DNA of 64,000 bases from Siderastrea siderea (Eukaryota; Cnidaria; Anthozoa; Scleractinia; Rhizangiidae), in contig OZ034972.1 in the NCBI GenBank assembly GCA_964030785.1, positions 13,029,231 through 13,093,230 of the forward strand, in the 5' to 3' direction. Below the pieces are notes generated by a model, which was not told where the DNA came from, searched no databases, and was given only the letters and a program-made list of their open reading frames with translations. Within the stretch, counting starts at the first letter, position 1; the number at the start of each line of letters is the position of its first letter. Shown in pieces: positions 13,401 to 25,400 of the stretch. The position numbers and the translations under genes were made by a program.

Positions 13401-16400
13401 AAACCGCCAGAAAAACCATGGTTGTGGACAGAAAAGACCAGAATGCACTAGCTCTGCATTGTTTGTCGTCTGGACCACTGCAGAATCCTACAAAGTCAAG
13501 CAATACCTACTTTGATGTTTCACAAGTTACTGAGTTGTGTGAGTAAGGCAAGTTACGTGCTGTTACGGTCCACATCTTTCCGTTTACTAGCGTATAAGTC
13601 AATACGGTGTATAAAACAACCCCATTTTTTGAGCCTAAAAATTGGGGTTTTCCCTATTTGCAAAGCATAAATTGACTTTGAGAGCCACCACATTTTGTTA
13701 CAAAAACAATTCTAAGGAACAAAATATTGCATCGATCGAGTGAAAAACGCTTACGAAAGTTACGTAAAACAGGTCCGAAATTCATAGACTAGCAGTCAAG
13801 ATGTTTGAATTTTAACAAACCTTGTCACTTTTAGGAGACTTTTAGAAGCTATTTGTGTCAAGTAAAACCCCAAACACTTGAAAGAACGCAAATTCCAACG
13901 AAGTTGTAAACACCCACCATCTTGACTGACTTAGTAACCTGGTAATAAGAACTGGCGGGCACTGGTAACTACGCACGTGCTTTGAAGCGGCTACGCTCGT
14001 GTACTACACTCAGAAATGGTACACATTTAAAGGTAGAAATCATTTAATATTCACTAGTTATTTACATAAAAAATATGAACTCCACTACAAAAAAACAATC
14101 CAAACCTTTTTACATCTTTTCTCCAGATACGCAACTATTTACAGCCCAAATATTTACAGTAAAACTTACAAAGAATATTAAATGTTCAATGTCTAAAAAC
14201 CGTCAAATTCTTCATAGTCACTTTCTCCAAGTAAGTCCCGCCACTGCTCCTCCGTAAGTTTGTCCTCATAAATGTCACACTCCATTTCTTCATCATCATT
14301 GCTTTCAACTTCAACTGTTTCCTCTTCCTCGTCATCCCACAAAATGTCATCTTCCGTCCCGTCCGCTGCATTAGAAATGCCGCATTTCTTGAAAGAGTGA
14401 GATACCATCTCTTGCGATAGCTCTCTCCAAGCTTCATTTACCCAGCAGCAGACAGTGCTTAGGGATGTTGCCTTGACGTTTCCACCAGCAGTGAAGCTCT
14501 TCTGACCTTGTATCATCCAAGTGGTCCACTTGGTGCAAAGCCGGTCTTTAAATGGCTTGTTCAGACTGACATCTAGTGGCTGTAGCATGCTGGTAAGCCC
14601 TCCGGGTATCACAGCGATGTTGGTGATGTCTGAAAGAATCCCAAACAAGAAGGCTTCTTTTTCGCAGCAGGGAACGTGGTCTTGTACCCCAAACCTTTCG
14701 GATCCACAGTTTCAGTCCATCTTCACCCATCCATCCTTTAGGGTGGCAGTGAATGACTACACCTGGCAGAAATTTCTTCTTCGGCATGGTTTTCTGTTTG
14801 AAGATAATCATCGGCTTCAATCGAGTTCCGTCTGCAAGGCAGGTCAACACAACGGTAAATCTAGACTTTTCGTGTCCAGTTGTTTTTATTAATACAGTTT
14901 ATTCACCCTTACCATTCACAGTTTTTGCCGATGGCATGTCAAACCAAACAGGGGTTTCGTCCATGTCTCCGATGTGCACAAGATCATAATTGAACTCTCT
15001 GCAGCGGTTGATGATAATCTGTGGAAACGCGTGATCTTTTCCTCTAAATCTTCGGGCATCTTCTGTGCAATTTTCGTTTTCTGTCGCAGGACAAAGTTCT
15101 TCCTTCTGAGGAATCTCGTAACCAGCTATTGGTTGCCTAAAAGTTCGTCACCTTCTTCTCACTGGCCATAGCTTTAGCCTTGATTCTGATGAGGTTTCTT
15201 GTAACAATGTAGCTACTTCATCACTGGTCTTCAATCCACGTTCCAAGGCTGTGTTCTAGCTCAGGCCACTGGCATTGCTTCCCTCTGTTCGCACACTTGT
15301 TCTTCGGCATACACTTCAGCTTTTCCACTTGACGCTCCAGTCTCGCACCAGTTTCTCATTCACACAGAATTCTCGGCTTGCAGCACAGTTGTTTAAATCT
15401 TCAGCGAACTTGACTACCTGAAGTTTGAACTTTGTGGTGTACTTCGTGCATTTCGAAGACATATTCAGTTTTGAAGCAGGCGAGATAAGATCTTGTTAAA
15501 TACGATGATTGCCTTAAAATGATAAATGTGTTTGTATTCAATAGTCTTAACTCAATGATTACTATGTGATGCATCCTTTTGTTGATCAGCAAGTTGATTG
15601 GCGGTTTGGTGTTTCTTGGAAGTGGAAATAAACAATGCTCTTGTTCTGTAATTGGCACGTGCGCAGGTTTCTAACAATTGTCAACAGTTGCTAGGTTACA
15701 AAGCTAGTTGTGTGGTTACCAAGTCTGGTATGTGCCGTGAGCCACTCGCGATCCATGTGCGAAATTTAGAGGGAAATACACAATGATTTTGCGCTTGTTT
15801 TGTGTTAGAACTTCTCCCAGCATGGCTAATAACAACATCACAAGGTAAACACACTGGATTTAATGAAAAAGTATTGACTTTTCTGGAGTTAACAAGCTTA
15901 AGTGTGGTATGTGAAGGAAAGAACAAATTCCTCGTAATGTCAAATGTAAACACTGAGCGTAGCGTATGAATGAGAGAGACCACAACACAAAGCAGACACC
16001 TTAAACATTTTCTTTATTAAATACTATGCCAAAGACTAATTAAATGTTCTTCTCAATGCTCCTTATGAGGTTGCTCTTGGTTTTTTTCGCTTTGAATGTC
16101 ATTATTATGCTAATTACGTATGGTGTTTTCAATCATTGAGCAGCTACTGATTTTTGGCTGGTGTATAAGTCGAGGTGGATTTTTGGGGCTGATTTTTAGG
16201 ACTTAAATGGTCGACTTATCCACCGGAAAATACGGTAACAGTGTTTCTGCTTTGCAGCAGAACAGAGAAACAGAACAGAATTCTGAGGAACGTACCTGTA
16301 AAAGGTTGGTCTGCAGGGATCGCCCACACTGAAGGGTTACCTTTTCTTCTAATTTTACCTTCCACTAAGTTAAGTTCCACAATCTCACTGCCTTGTAATG

Positions 16401-19400
16401 ACTGCAATGGTAATACTGCATCCTTAGTAATGTGTCAAACCAAAGCCTGCAGTATCACCCAACATATAAATGATCCTCTGAAAACTCTTTGGGAACTATG
16501 TTTCCACAATGTTTTCAAGGATTATGCCACAGAATGACTGGGTGTTCCCTTATAAAGAAACCTACAAATATTCAACTTGAATATGGTGGCCAAATACATG
16601 TACTATTACTCTTCTCAATTAATGTTTTACTTGAAGGAAAAGCTACTCAAGGTCCTGCTTTATTCTCAACTGCTGATTCAGACTGGGGTCACTCCAAAAA
16701 AACTTGAAAGGTATTTTATCATGCAAACATTGTAGCCAAGGGAGGAGACAAAATTGATTGGTTGTGCTCTTTCCTAACAAAACAAATGGGCACTACTCTC
16801 CACAAATTACCGTAAACACCGGCATATAAGCCACACCTTTTTACCCTAAAACTTCACTCAAAATCGGGGGTGCGGCTTACCTGCAAGAACATCTGCAAAA
16901 AAATTTGTAATTTTCCTGGAATCATCCCCAAAACACCAAAATAAAGTCAAAATGGTACCACGCTATCTTCGAGAACTTGCGTGGTAAATGGCCCACTGTT
17001 TCTCCGTTGTTCACAACTTTGATGGCAAATTTCTCAAAGCAATTATTGAACTCCCTTTCACAGGCGAGTTTGTCACCGATGGATGGCTTCCAAATATCCT
17101 TGTAAACATGGAAGCCACAAACAGCTGAAGAAATCGCTAAAACCTTTCTTTCAGTTTGCTTTGCAAATGGACGAAGCGATCTCACTTGTTACCAGTTTTC
17201 TCTCTTCTCATCAAATGCCTGGCTACTAAGCCAAGATACACAACCGAACAGCCGAACGAACTTACTCGCAAATTTTCGGACTTGAATAGCTTTAACTGAA
17301 AAATGCTGGGGAAAAGTTCATCGGGGAAAGTGGTCTTGTGTTCAAGTACGTTTACATAACTTTTTGATACTTGTTTTAAGGATTATAATGCATGTTTGAG
17401 TCATATTCAGACTACAAATTGAATCACCGATCTGTAGTTAAGAAGGACTTCACTTCAGCCATTATGTTCATTAAATTAAATGATTCGGCTTTGAATTTTT
17501 TAACAAAAGATTTTTTTTCCAAAACTTGAGCTTCTAAACTCGGGGTGTGGCTTATCTGCGAATGCAGCTTATGCGCCGGAGTTTACGGTATTTTTTTAAG
17601 GGCCGTTTACAAACCTCTAAGATCAGGTTCAAATCCTGTGTGAGGGCCTGCACTCTATAGAAGCTTGCAATTAGTGCAATAGGTATGAAACCTTCGCTGT
17701 CCATCTACAACAACAACAAAAGTACGAAATGCAGTTACACGTGGTTGTATTTTTCACAAAACGTGCATTTGCAGAGAAAAAAGGCCTTATTTAATGAAAC
17801 AAAACAAAAGATGGGTGTGCATTTATTTCAACACTTCATAACACAACATGCACAATTTTTATGTACCTGGCGTCTCAAGAAGATGTCTTTCTGAAGATTC
17901 TGGTCACAAAAGTAGTACTCTCTAAAATGAAAAGAAGCAACCAAATCAATCAAATAGTTTTTAGTGATGACTGTCTCATTAAAAACAAACAAACAAACAA
18001 AAAAGAGCAAAATAACAATTACTACTATAAGGTTACAAATGTGACAACCCTTGGAAAGTAACCATATTAAATGACTTAACCTGCTGTGTACCAAAATAGC
18101 AAGAAAGTACAATAAACCCTTATAAATAATGTAGACTAACAAGGAAACTGCTAGAAAAAAAATTGATCTCTTCAAATTTGTTTTGGAAAATCATTTTCTA
18201 AGACTTTTTAGTACTACGATTTTCAGCTGAGTAAGAAACGTGAGAAGTTTGGTCACAAAGTTTTAATGTTCAAGTTACCATGTTGTCAAGGGCAACTTGC
18301 TCCGTTTCCAAGGGAGACTGCATGAAATGATCATGTCTGACAACTTCTCGTGTGCTTCATTGCTGAATGACTTAGTCTCCCTTAGAAACGGAGCAAGTTG
18401 CCCTTGACAACATGGTAACTTAAATGTCAAAACTTTGTCGTCAAACTTCCCTCGTGCTTTACTCAACTGAAAATCATAGTAAATCATGAACATTTTTACA
18501 TTATTTTAAAAAATTTGAAGGGCAGATTTGTTCATACTTTGTACACAGTACACACATCTTAATTTCAAAAGTAATGACCACTTGAAAGTAACGGGTGTAT
18601 ACAAAACCTGGGCTAGGCCATGGCCCGGGCCATGGCCCACCCTATGACCCACCCAAAATTTTGCAGTTTTTACAAAAATAACCAGAAAAAAAGCCAAACA
18701 AGAGTAAAGGCATACAAAGTAAAACAACCTTGCATACAGCAACTGCACCCGCAGTACGAGCAACAGTCAAAACCGTGGTGTCCTGTTGGTGTTTTGCGAA
18801 ATGCGCGATGCACTGGGTTCTCATTTCCAGTTACGGTTCAGAATGCTACAAAGAAGCAAAAGCAAGAGTTTATAGCGACTGACACGTAGGTTGAGTTGAC
18901 TTTGCTGCAAAAAGTTTTCTTTTTCCTGTTGTTCTACTCAGACACTTTTGCATTAAGGGGTTTTGTGCGCTTGCAACAAAGGTAAAAACTAGTACGAAGA
19001 CTGAAGCCGCTAGCGTTTGTCTTGTGTTGCTTGTGTTGGATTAAGAGTGTGCATTGTTTAAAGGGTATGAAGAGCGACAAGACCATGACTAAAACCGTAA
19101 TATTACACCAGAAGTTATTCCTTATATCAGAAGAGTTGACTCGAGCTGCTCTACTTCCCACTGGGATCAAATTCAGAGAAAGAACAACGCCATCACAAGA
19201 GCTACAAAACAGCTATTAAATTCCAGTAAGAATTTTTGCGGTTTTGCATGATCTGGAAAACAGAAGTTGAAGTGACATTAGCATTATTACAAGTTGAATG
19301 GCGTTATGAGTGCTTGTTGAGAAAGAAAAAAATTCTCTCACTCTCCCATTTTCTGATTTAAGCCGCCCAACTTTCGAAAGGCACGTTACATAGCTTAATG

Positions 19401-22400
19401 CAACTACAACCCAAGAGCTAAACTAAACAGCCGCATTACAAATTTGGTTCCTGAAGAACAACTTCATCTCTTAGAGTCGCCTGTAGTTATCGGTTTTTCC
19501 TTTCCGCAACGAATCCGACAGAATGCGAAGTTTTATATTTTGAAATCTCTTTCGGTACTGCGGACTGATGCAGGACCGCTGTGACCTGCATTTTGCTCTT
19601 TTAAAGTTACTTTCATTTCTCCATTTTGAATAAACTCCTCCTGCCTGAATCCTAGAGTTGTTCTCAAATTTGTACCCGACACTACTTAGAGCTGCTCAGT
19701 TAGCGGACATCCATGTGATAAATGAGGCCAAGGGGAGTGAAAGGGAGGTCAAGTTTCTTGTGAAAAATAATAATTAGTAGGACAAGAGACAAAACTTTTA
19801 CCACCTCCTTCACATTCAAGTCCAGTTAGTGAAGTTTCTCGCCGCAGAAAAAAGTTTTGAATCGATCCTGGTTGCTCATTCAGTCGATATAATTGCAAAC
19901 AGCTGTGACTTTTAATAAACTGAAGTAAGGCAAGCGGTAAATTTGAAGAAAACGCTGAAATAAAACCGCACTTCCACAGTCTTAAACTTCGCTGATCACG
20001 CAGAAATCGAAGCGAAGAGCACAAAATCTGCGTGACGTCAGGACACCACAGTTTTCAGTTTTTTCCAATGCTGATTCGTTAATTCAAATTTCACCGTATG
20101 CAAGGAAACAAACACACGTACAAAGAAACAGAGATAGAAAGATAAGAAAAGAACTGTCAACTTCATTTCCAAGAAATTCTGCTACTTCTCAATAGTAGTA
20201 GTAAGGGCCGTCGGTATAGCGTTTTGTATCGAAAATACCCACCCCTCGAGTGATGACATCATCAGAATGGAATGTGGTTTGGGATGGGCGGACCACGGCA
20301 TGCTTACAAATCCTTTGTAAGCATGCGCATAACTTACATTTGGAGATATATGGTTCAACTTTAGAGTGTGAGAAATAACGTGACTTCTGTGCAGGGATGT
20401 CCCATAGTAAATTATGGTAAATAGATAGCAAATAGTTTGAAGGTATAATAGGGGCAGAATCGTGAATTTCGAACTAAAACGAATTATTGTTCGCACCTTT
20501 TGGTAGGTTTTAAAATTAATGCCCATGCCACTCGATCACTAGGTCCGTCAAAGGCATAAAGTCGATAAGGACAAAGACTGCATGGGTGGCATAAACGTTG
20601 CTCGTACGTGGGACTAGCTGAGCGCAAAGTTAGAGGCAACTTACCAGAGAAATGGGTTTCTGGTTAGGCTGCGTGGCGGTAGCGCGATTGTTTGTACAAA
20701 GTTTGAGCGGAAAGATCAGCACGACAATCAAATCAAATCAAAACAATTATCACCTCCAATATGAAGACAAAAACGCAATAGCTCTACGCAAGATTCGTTT
20801 CACAGTTTTATAGACACAAAAATCGGTTATCATTTTTCAGATTACAAAAAACGTATAAATTTACTCATTCTCACTTCCTTTTAAGTTTCTCCCTTTGTTA
20901 CACAACTCTAGCTGCCACGAAAGCCAATAAAAGCGCCGAAAACGAACTTATGACAGTCTCATGAAAGTCTCGTGACTCACCAATGAAATTTGTCTCATCA
21001 CTTGTTTGTACGTGACAAAACACCACTTGTTTACACAAAACAGTAACCTGATCGCACGCTCAATCAACATAACACGTTCTTTACACATGAAACGAACCAC
21101 ACTAAACATTATCACATGACTGCCTGGCCGTGTGATGAAATCCCCCCCCCCCCCGCCCGAGCTATTAAAGCCAAATTTGGCCTTGACTTGATCACATGTA
21201 CTTCACAGATAAAATTCATGTTGTTTACCACACAGGCGAACCACTCCATTATTCTCAAATTCGCTCATTTAAAATTCCAACGATTCCTTCGCCCATTACC
21301 ACCTCTCTACATAACGAAACACCCCTTAATATTATTTTCACCCAATTTTACATCTTACTTTTACATCAGAATGCTCATCAAAACAAAATGTATTCCCTGA
21401 ACACAACTACTGATTTTTGTGTGGCTTCAGCAAAGCTGAGACCACTGCCGTGTGGCACCAATATTTTTACACCAATATCTTGGAATTAATTTTTGAGATT
21501 TTCCGGAAGCCGCCGTCTATTTGGAATTATAACAGTCTCGTTTTTTTAGTATAAATAATCGAATGCAGGTGAACAACATGCAGATGTATAACACGTTAAA
21601 TCAGTTAATCAATGGAGTACCTTCAGACGATCCTTTCCTTTAAAGCTTTTAACAGCTTAATACTTGTAATGTACCGACTACAATTTCATCGTTTTATTTC
21701 TGAATGTTTTGCTTCTAATTTTGTTTTATTTTTGAACGAAAGAGACGGTTTAAGTAAATGGGCACCAACATAATATTACATCACAAGTAAAAGGCTATGT
21801 TTGTGTACAAATTTTGACAATGGAGTAAATTTTTGCGGGAATTATTTTTTCTCAGGAACTTTTTTTGCGGATCGTGAAAAAACCACAAAAATCCCAAAAA
21901 TTTGAATCCGGAAAAAAAAGTGCCACACGGTATGTCAGCCCACACGGTATGTCAGCACGTGCGACGTTTCTGGCTTTTTTGACAGTCTGCTACGTGACTA
22001 GTCACGCAAGACTTGCACAAGTCACACAATGGCATGATCTTTTCTAACATGGTACGCTTATTACTCAATTTTAGCCGTGTGTTCCAAAATGTAAGTCTGT
22101 GTGAAATAATGTGGAAAATAAAACAGAGCTTGTTTATATATTTGTCTGGATACGGGAGTTGCTACATTCATCAAGCATGATGTCACGCAAGAAGAAGACG
22201 TAAGAAGACGTGCGTGACTTTCAAGATCGGCTATTCTCTTCTGGTTCAAACATTACAGAATTAACTTTTGTGACAAGTTACGCTTCCTACTAGATCCAAA
22301 ATATTTGTCCATGGAAAATAATCCTTATAATAGAAAGCCACAAAATTAAATGAGCTTCAGAATGAGAATGAGCTTCATAAGGGACTGTTTTGTATTACTT

Positions 22401-25400
22401 TGTTTGTTCCATATTCACACTGTTGTCAGATATTTCACAGATTTTATCTCACTTTCTTCTTGTTCTGTCGTAATTTGAAGCCACACTTGTACGCATTAGC
22501 GTACCATCTATTGATCAATGATGTATACAAATTCGAAACCACTAACATAAACTCAAACATTATCTTTGATCACCCTCAAATCTGTAAAAAGCCCTGGGAA
22601 CGAGGTTGCACAATATCAGACACAGCTCCAGTTATAATGTAAACTGTCTAAAAACCAATACTTTTCGAATGCTCAACGCTACTCAAATAACCAACATAAC
22701 AATAGTGTACCTTGGTACACGCACGTTCATTTAACAACCATTTCCGTATCTCTCATTGACAGCTACAAAATAGCTCACGCACGCCATGTATGCCTATGTT
22801 TTTCTCAAGGAGGAATTGGGAAAAAAAAACGATTTTTTCGTCTAATCTTATAGCGCTTTTGGTGGTGGCCATGCAGATCAAGCGCAGATATTACGTTTTT
22901 TTTCAAAGGGGGAAAAAAATCCCTGGTGGGAACTCCGTGGAGGAATTCCTCTGCCTTTGAATGATGTGAACTCAGACACGTGGTGTTGGTAGGGGGGGGG
23001 GGGGGGGCGAAAGCGTTGGGGTGAGATTTGACTTGACTTTCGAAGAAGCATGCGCCATCTTCAAAAATGATGACATCATGCGCGAAGGGGTTGACTAGAT
23101 TCAATTTGTCTCATATGAAAGAGAGATGCCCTGGTAGTCTAGTGGCATAGCGCGTGCCCCTCAAATCGTAAGATAAGTGGTTCGAGCCCCCTTGCTGGTG
23201 TGTGTATAAGTCCCTTTCTTTCTTAATTTCTTTTCTTCGGAACAAATTTATTTCATTTTAAAAAATTAATGAATTCAAAAAAGTTGTCGGCTCAACCAAT
23301 TACTAAAAAAAAATTGATAAATTTCTTTTGTCTATTTTTTTACATTTTTTTCTTAATGCCACAGATCGTTGTTCCCCAAGGTTGGGTAGAGGTAATCTTG
23401 TTTTTTTGCCCATTGCAACCACTGTCGAAAGGCATCAGATTTGACGGTAGCACAGTATCTTGTTTCGTGATGTCAGCAATCTTCCGCTGGCTCCATACCG
23501 TGCTTGACTAAATTTTGACTAAATTTTCCTGACCATGCTATTTTTGAAAAATACTGGGTGGGCCATAGGGTGCACTATGGCCTAGCCCAGGTTTTGTATA
23601 CACCCAAAAGTAACAGAAGTAGAAAGGCTGCAAAAGAAAGGAAGTTACAAAGGTCTTCACCTTCAGAATTTCATTGTACACATGTCTTAATGCAAGTCAG
23701 TACTTTCATTGCACAGTTGTTCTGCTACAGCAAACTTACATTTGGTTTTTGATATACTCCCTCAGAGTTGCTTCTTCTAAAGACATGGCAGGCATGTAGT
23801 TTCCAGAGTTATAGTAAAAATTAGTGTTGTAAGGTTGACTGGCACCATACTGTGGCTGGGCAAAGTAAGTTGTTCCATTGTACATCTGGTACCCAAACTG
23901 CTGAGGATAGGAGGAGTTGTATGGCATCTGTTGATGTCCTTCTCCTAGAGTTAAACAAGATTATTTACTGAGTTTTTTAGTTGATTCAACTTGACACTGA
24001 CAGTAATAAGTACAATCATTATACATTGGAAGTTCCACAATGCAAACCTAGAAATACGCCAGCCCAACGGCCAGAAAATTTTTGTCATATGAACAAGGTT
24101 GTCACATGTATTAACTGGGAAGGATCCAATCGTACAGCCTACAAAACAGTGTATTAGAACATCTGATGCTGGGTTGAGTGCCAAAATCTCTTCTTTCTCA
24201 GGCCCCCTAAAATGTCTGCAGTGGATGGGTTCTGAAGGCTATTACAACAATAGGAGAACAAGACAGTCTTACTGGGGGAGGCAGGGGGCTACTGCAAAAG
24301 CTCATTATCACAGGTGTTGATGGCAGCAGGGGAGTGAATGGGTTAAAATTATATGTGGCAGTTTCTATACTCTAACCTCTTGGGTAACGTGGCCGTCCCC
24401 GTCCTCCACGCCCGCCCCTTCCTCCTCCTCGTCCACCCCTGCCCCCTCTAACAGGGGATACATTTCCGGAAGTGCCACTGGAATTAAATCTGTTGGTGGG
24501 TGACCTTGCTCCCTTGGCACCTGGTGAAGTGGCTTCTGGCGAAGTCGGAGATTTGTCCAGAATGGCATCATTGTTAGAGTTTTCTACAGCACCTTCTGAT
24601 CCTTCAAGATTCAAAGGAACCCACTTCTGACGGCCTCCTACAAACAAATGAAAATTGTTAATCGTGGCATTTGAAGGGCAATATCTTGCCTACTTTCTCT
24701 TCGAGAAAACCCACAAGTAATACTTGATTACAAGTGGAATCCCACCATTACCTAGTCTTTGTGTCCTTGCGGATGTCAGTTTAACTGATTTCAAATTTAA
24801 CAAGAAAGCCCAATGGGCATTTTAACCGGCCATTCTGACCCTCCCCACCCCTAGGTTTCACAAATGTTAGCGCAATCCTCTATTTATACGATCCGGCGTG
24901 ACGAAAAGTTTGATTGTGTGACACAATATTTTGACTATAACGTTACTGGATGACGTAATGTTTAAACTCTGATGACTAAGCTTATCTTTCTTATCGCTTT
25001 TATTTGTGCTGAAAAACGCAAATTCACTCAAACGTTGAATGTCGATATAAATTCGTCCACAACTGAGAATGCTCACACCGGGACGATGAAGTATTTAGTG
25101 TTGTGCCTAGACCTTAAATACAAACAGTGAATATAGCACTAGAATCAAAATATAACACTTGATAAACACGAGCTCGAGCAGATCGTCAGAGTATGGGGCA
25201 CGTCAAGGCATATTTCATGACGTGATGTTTAAATCCGGTTTGCTAACTCGGGAATCCCCTCTCACGCAGCACAATGTTACACCGCTCCTATGCAAAACGC
25301 AACTTTCAAAGCAAATCACATTCACAGAAGCGTGATATGCCCCTGACATTCACAAATCCTTCTGACTCCCACATTTTTACACCCTCAAAATGTCAATCCA

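Larger units (their letters stand above)
17615..23944 (-). other. LARP1: La motif of LARP1, split over exons 6 to 9
   Basis: Exon 6 ends in REYIKNQ, exon 7 (17921-17867) reads [18 protein letters not shown], exon 8 (17704-17615) reads [18 protein letters not shown] and exon 9 (16401-16296) continues [17 protein letters not shown]. Each exon is under 110 bases after exon 6, so short-ORF scans miss them. Two usually conserved positions differ from the animal pattern I remember: Cys for Ser in YYFS and Tyr for His in ASFHRVQ. The exon 9 acceptor is taken at 16402 (TTGCAG) because it continues frame and family alignment; an alternative AG lies 22 bases upstream but would insert DAVLPLQ-type residues. 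Confidence 0.85.

Noticed and set aside
17615..17660. GGTTCAAATCC on the plus strand looks like a tRNA B box
   Set aside because: It is the complement of LARP1 exon 8 (codons for TQDLNLILE); no A box or cloverleaf lies at the right distance.
17922..18175. The minus-strand open frame upstream of the EYYFC exon ([10 protein letters not shown]) seemed to supply La-motif residues
   Set aside because: It lies on the wrong side of exon 7 and is intron read-through; the true second half is the 90-base exon at 17615-17704.
20182..20526. Overlapping minus-strand frames of 80-114 codons
   Set aside because: Composition is AT-driven, no family is recognised, and they lie inside the 5 kb repeat element.
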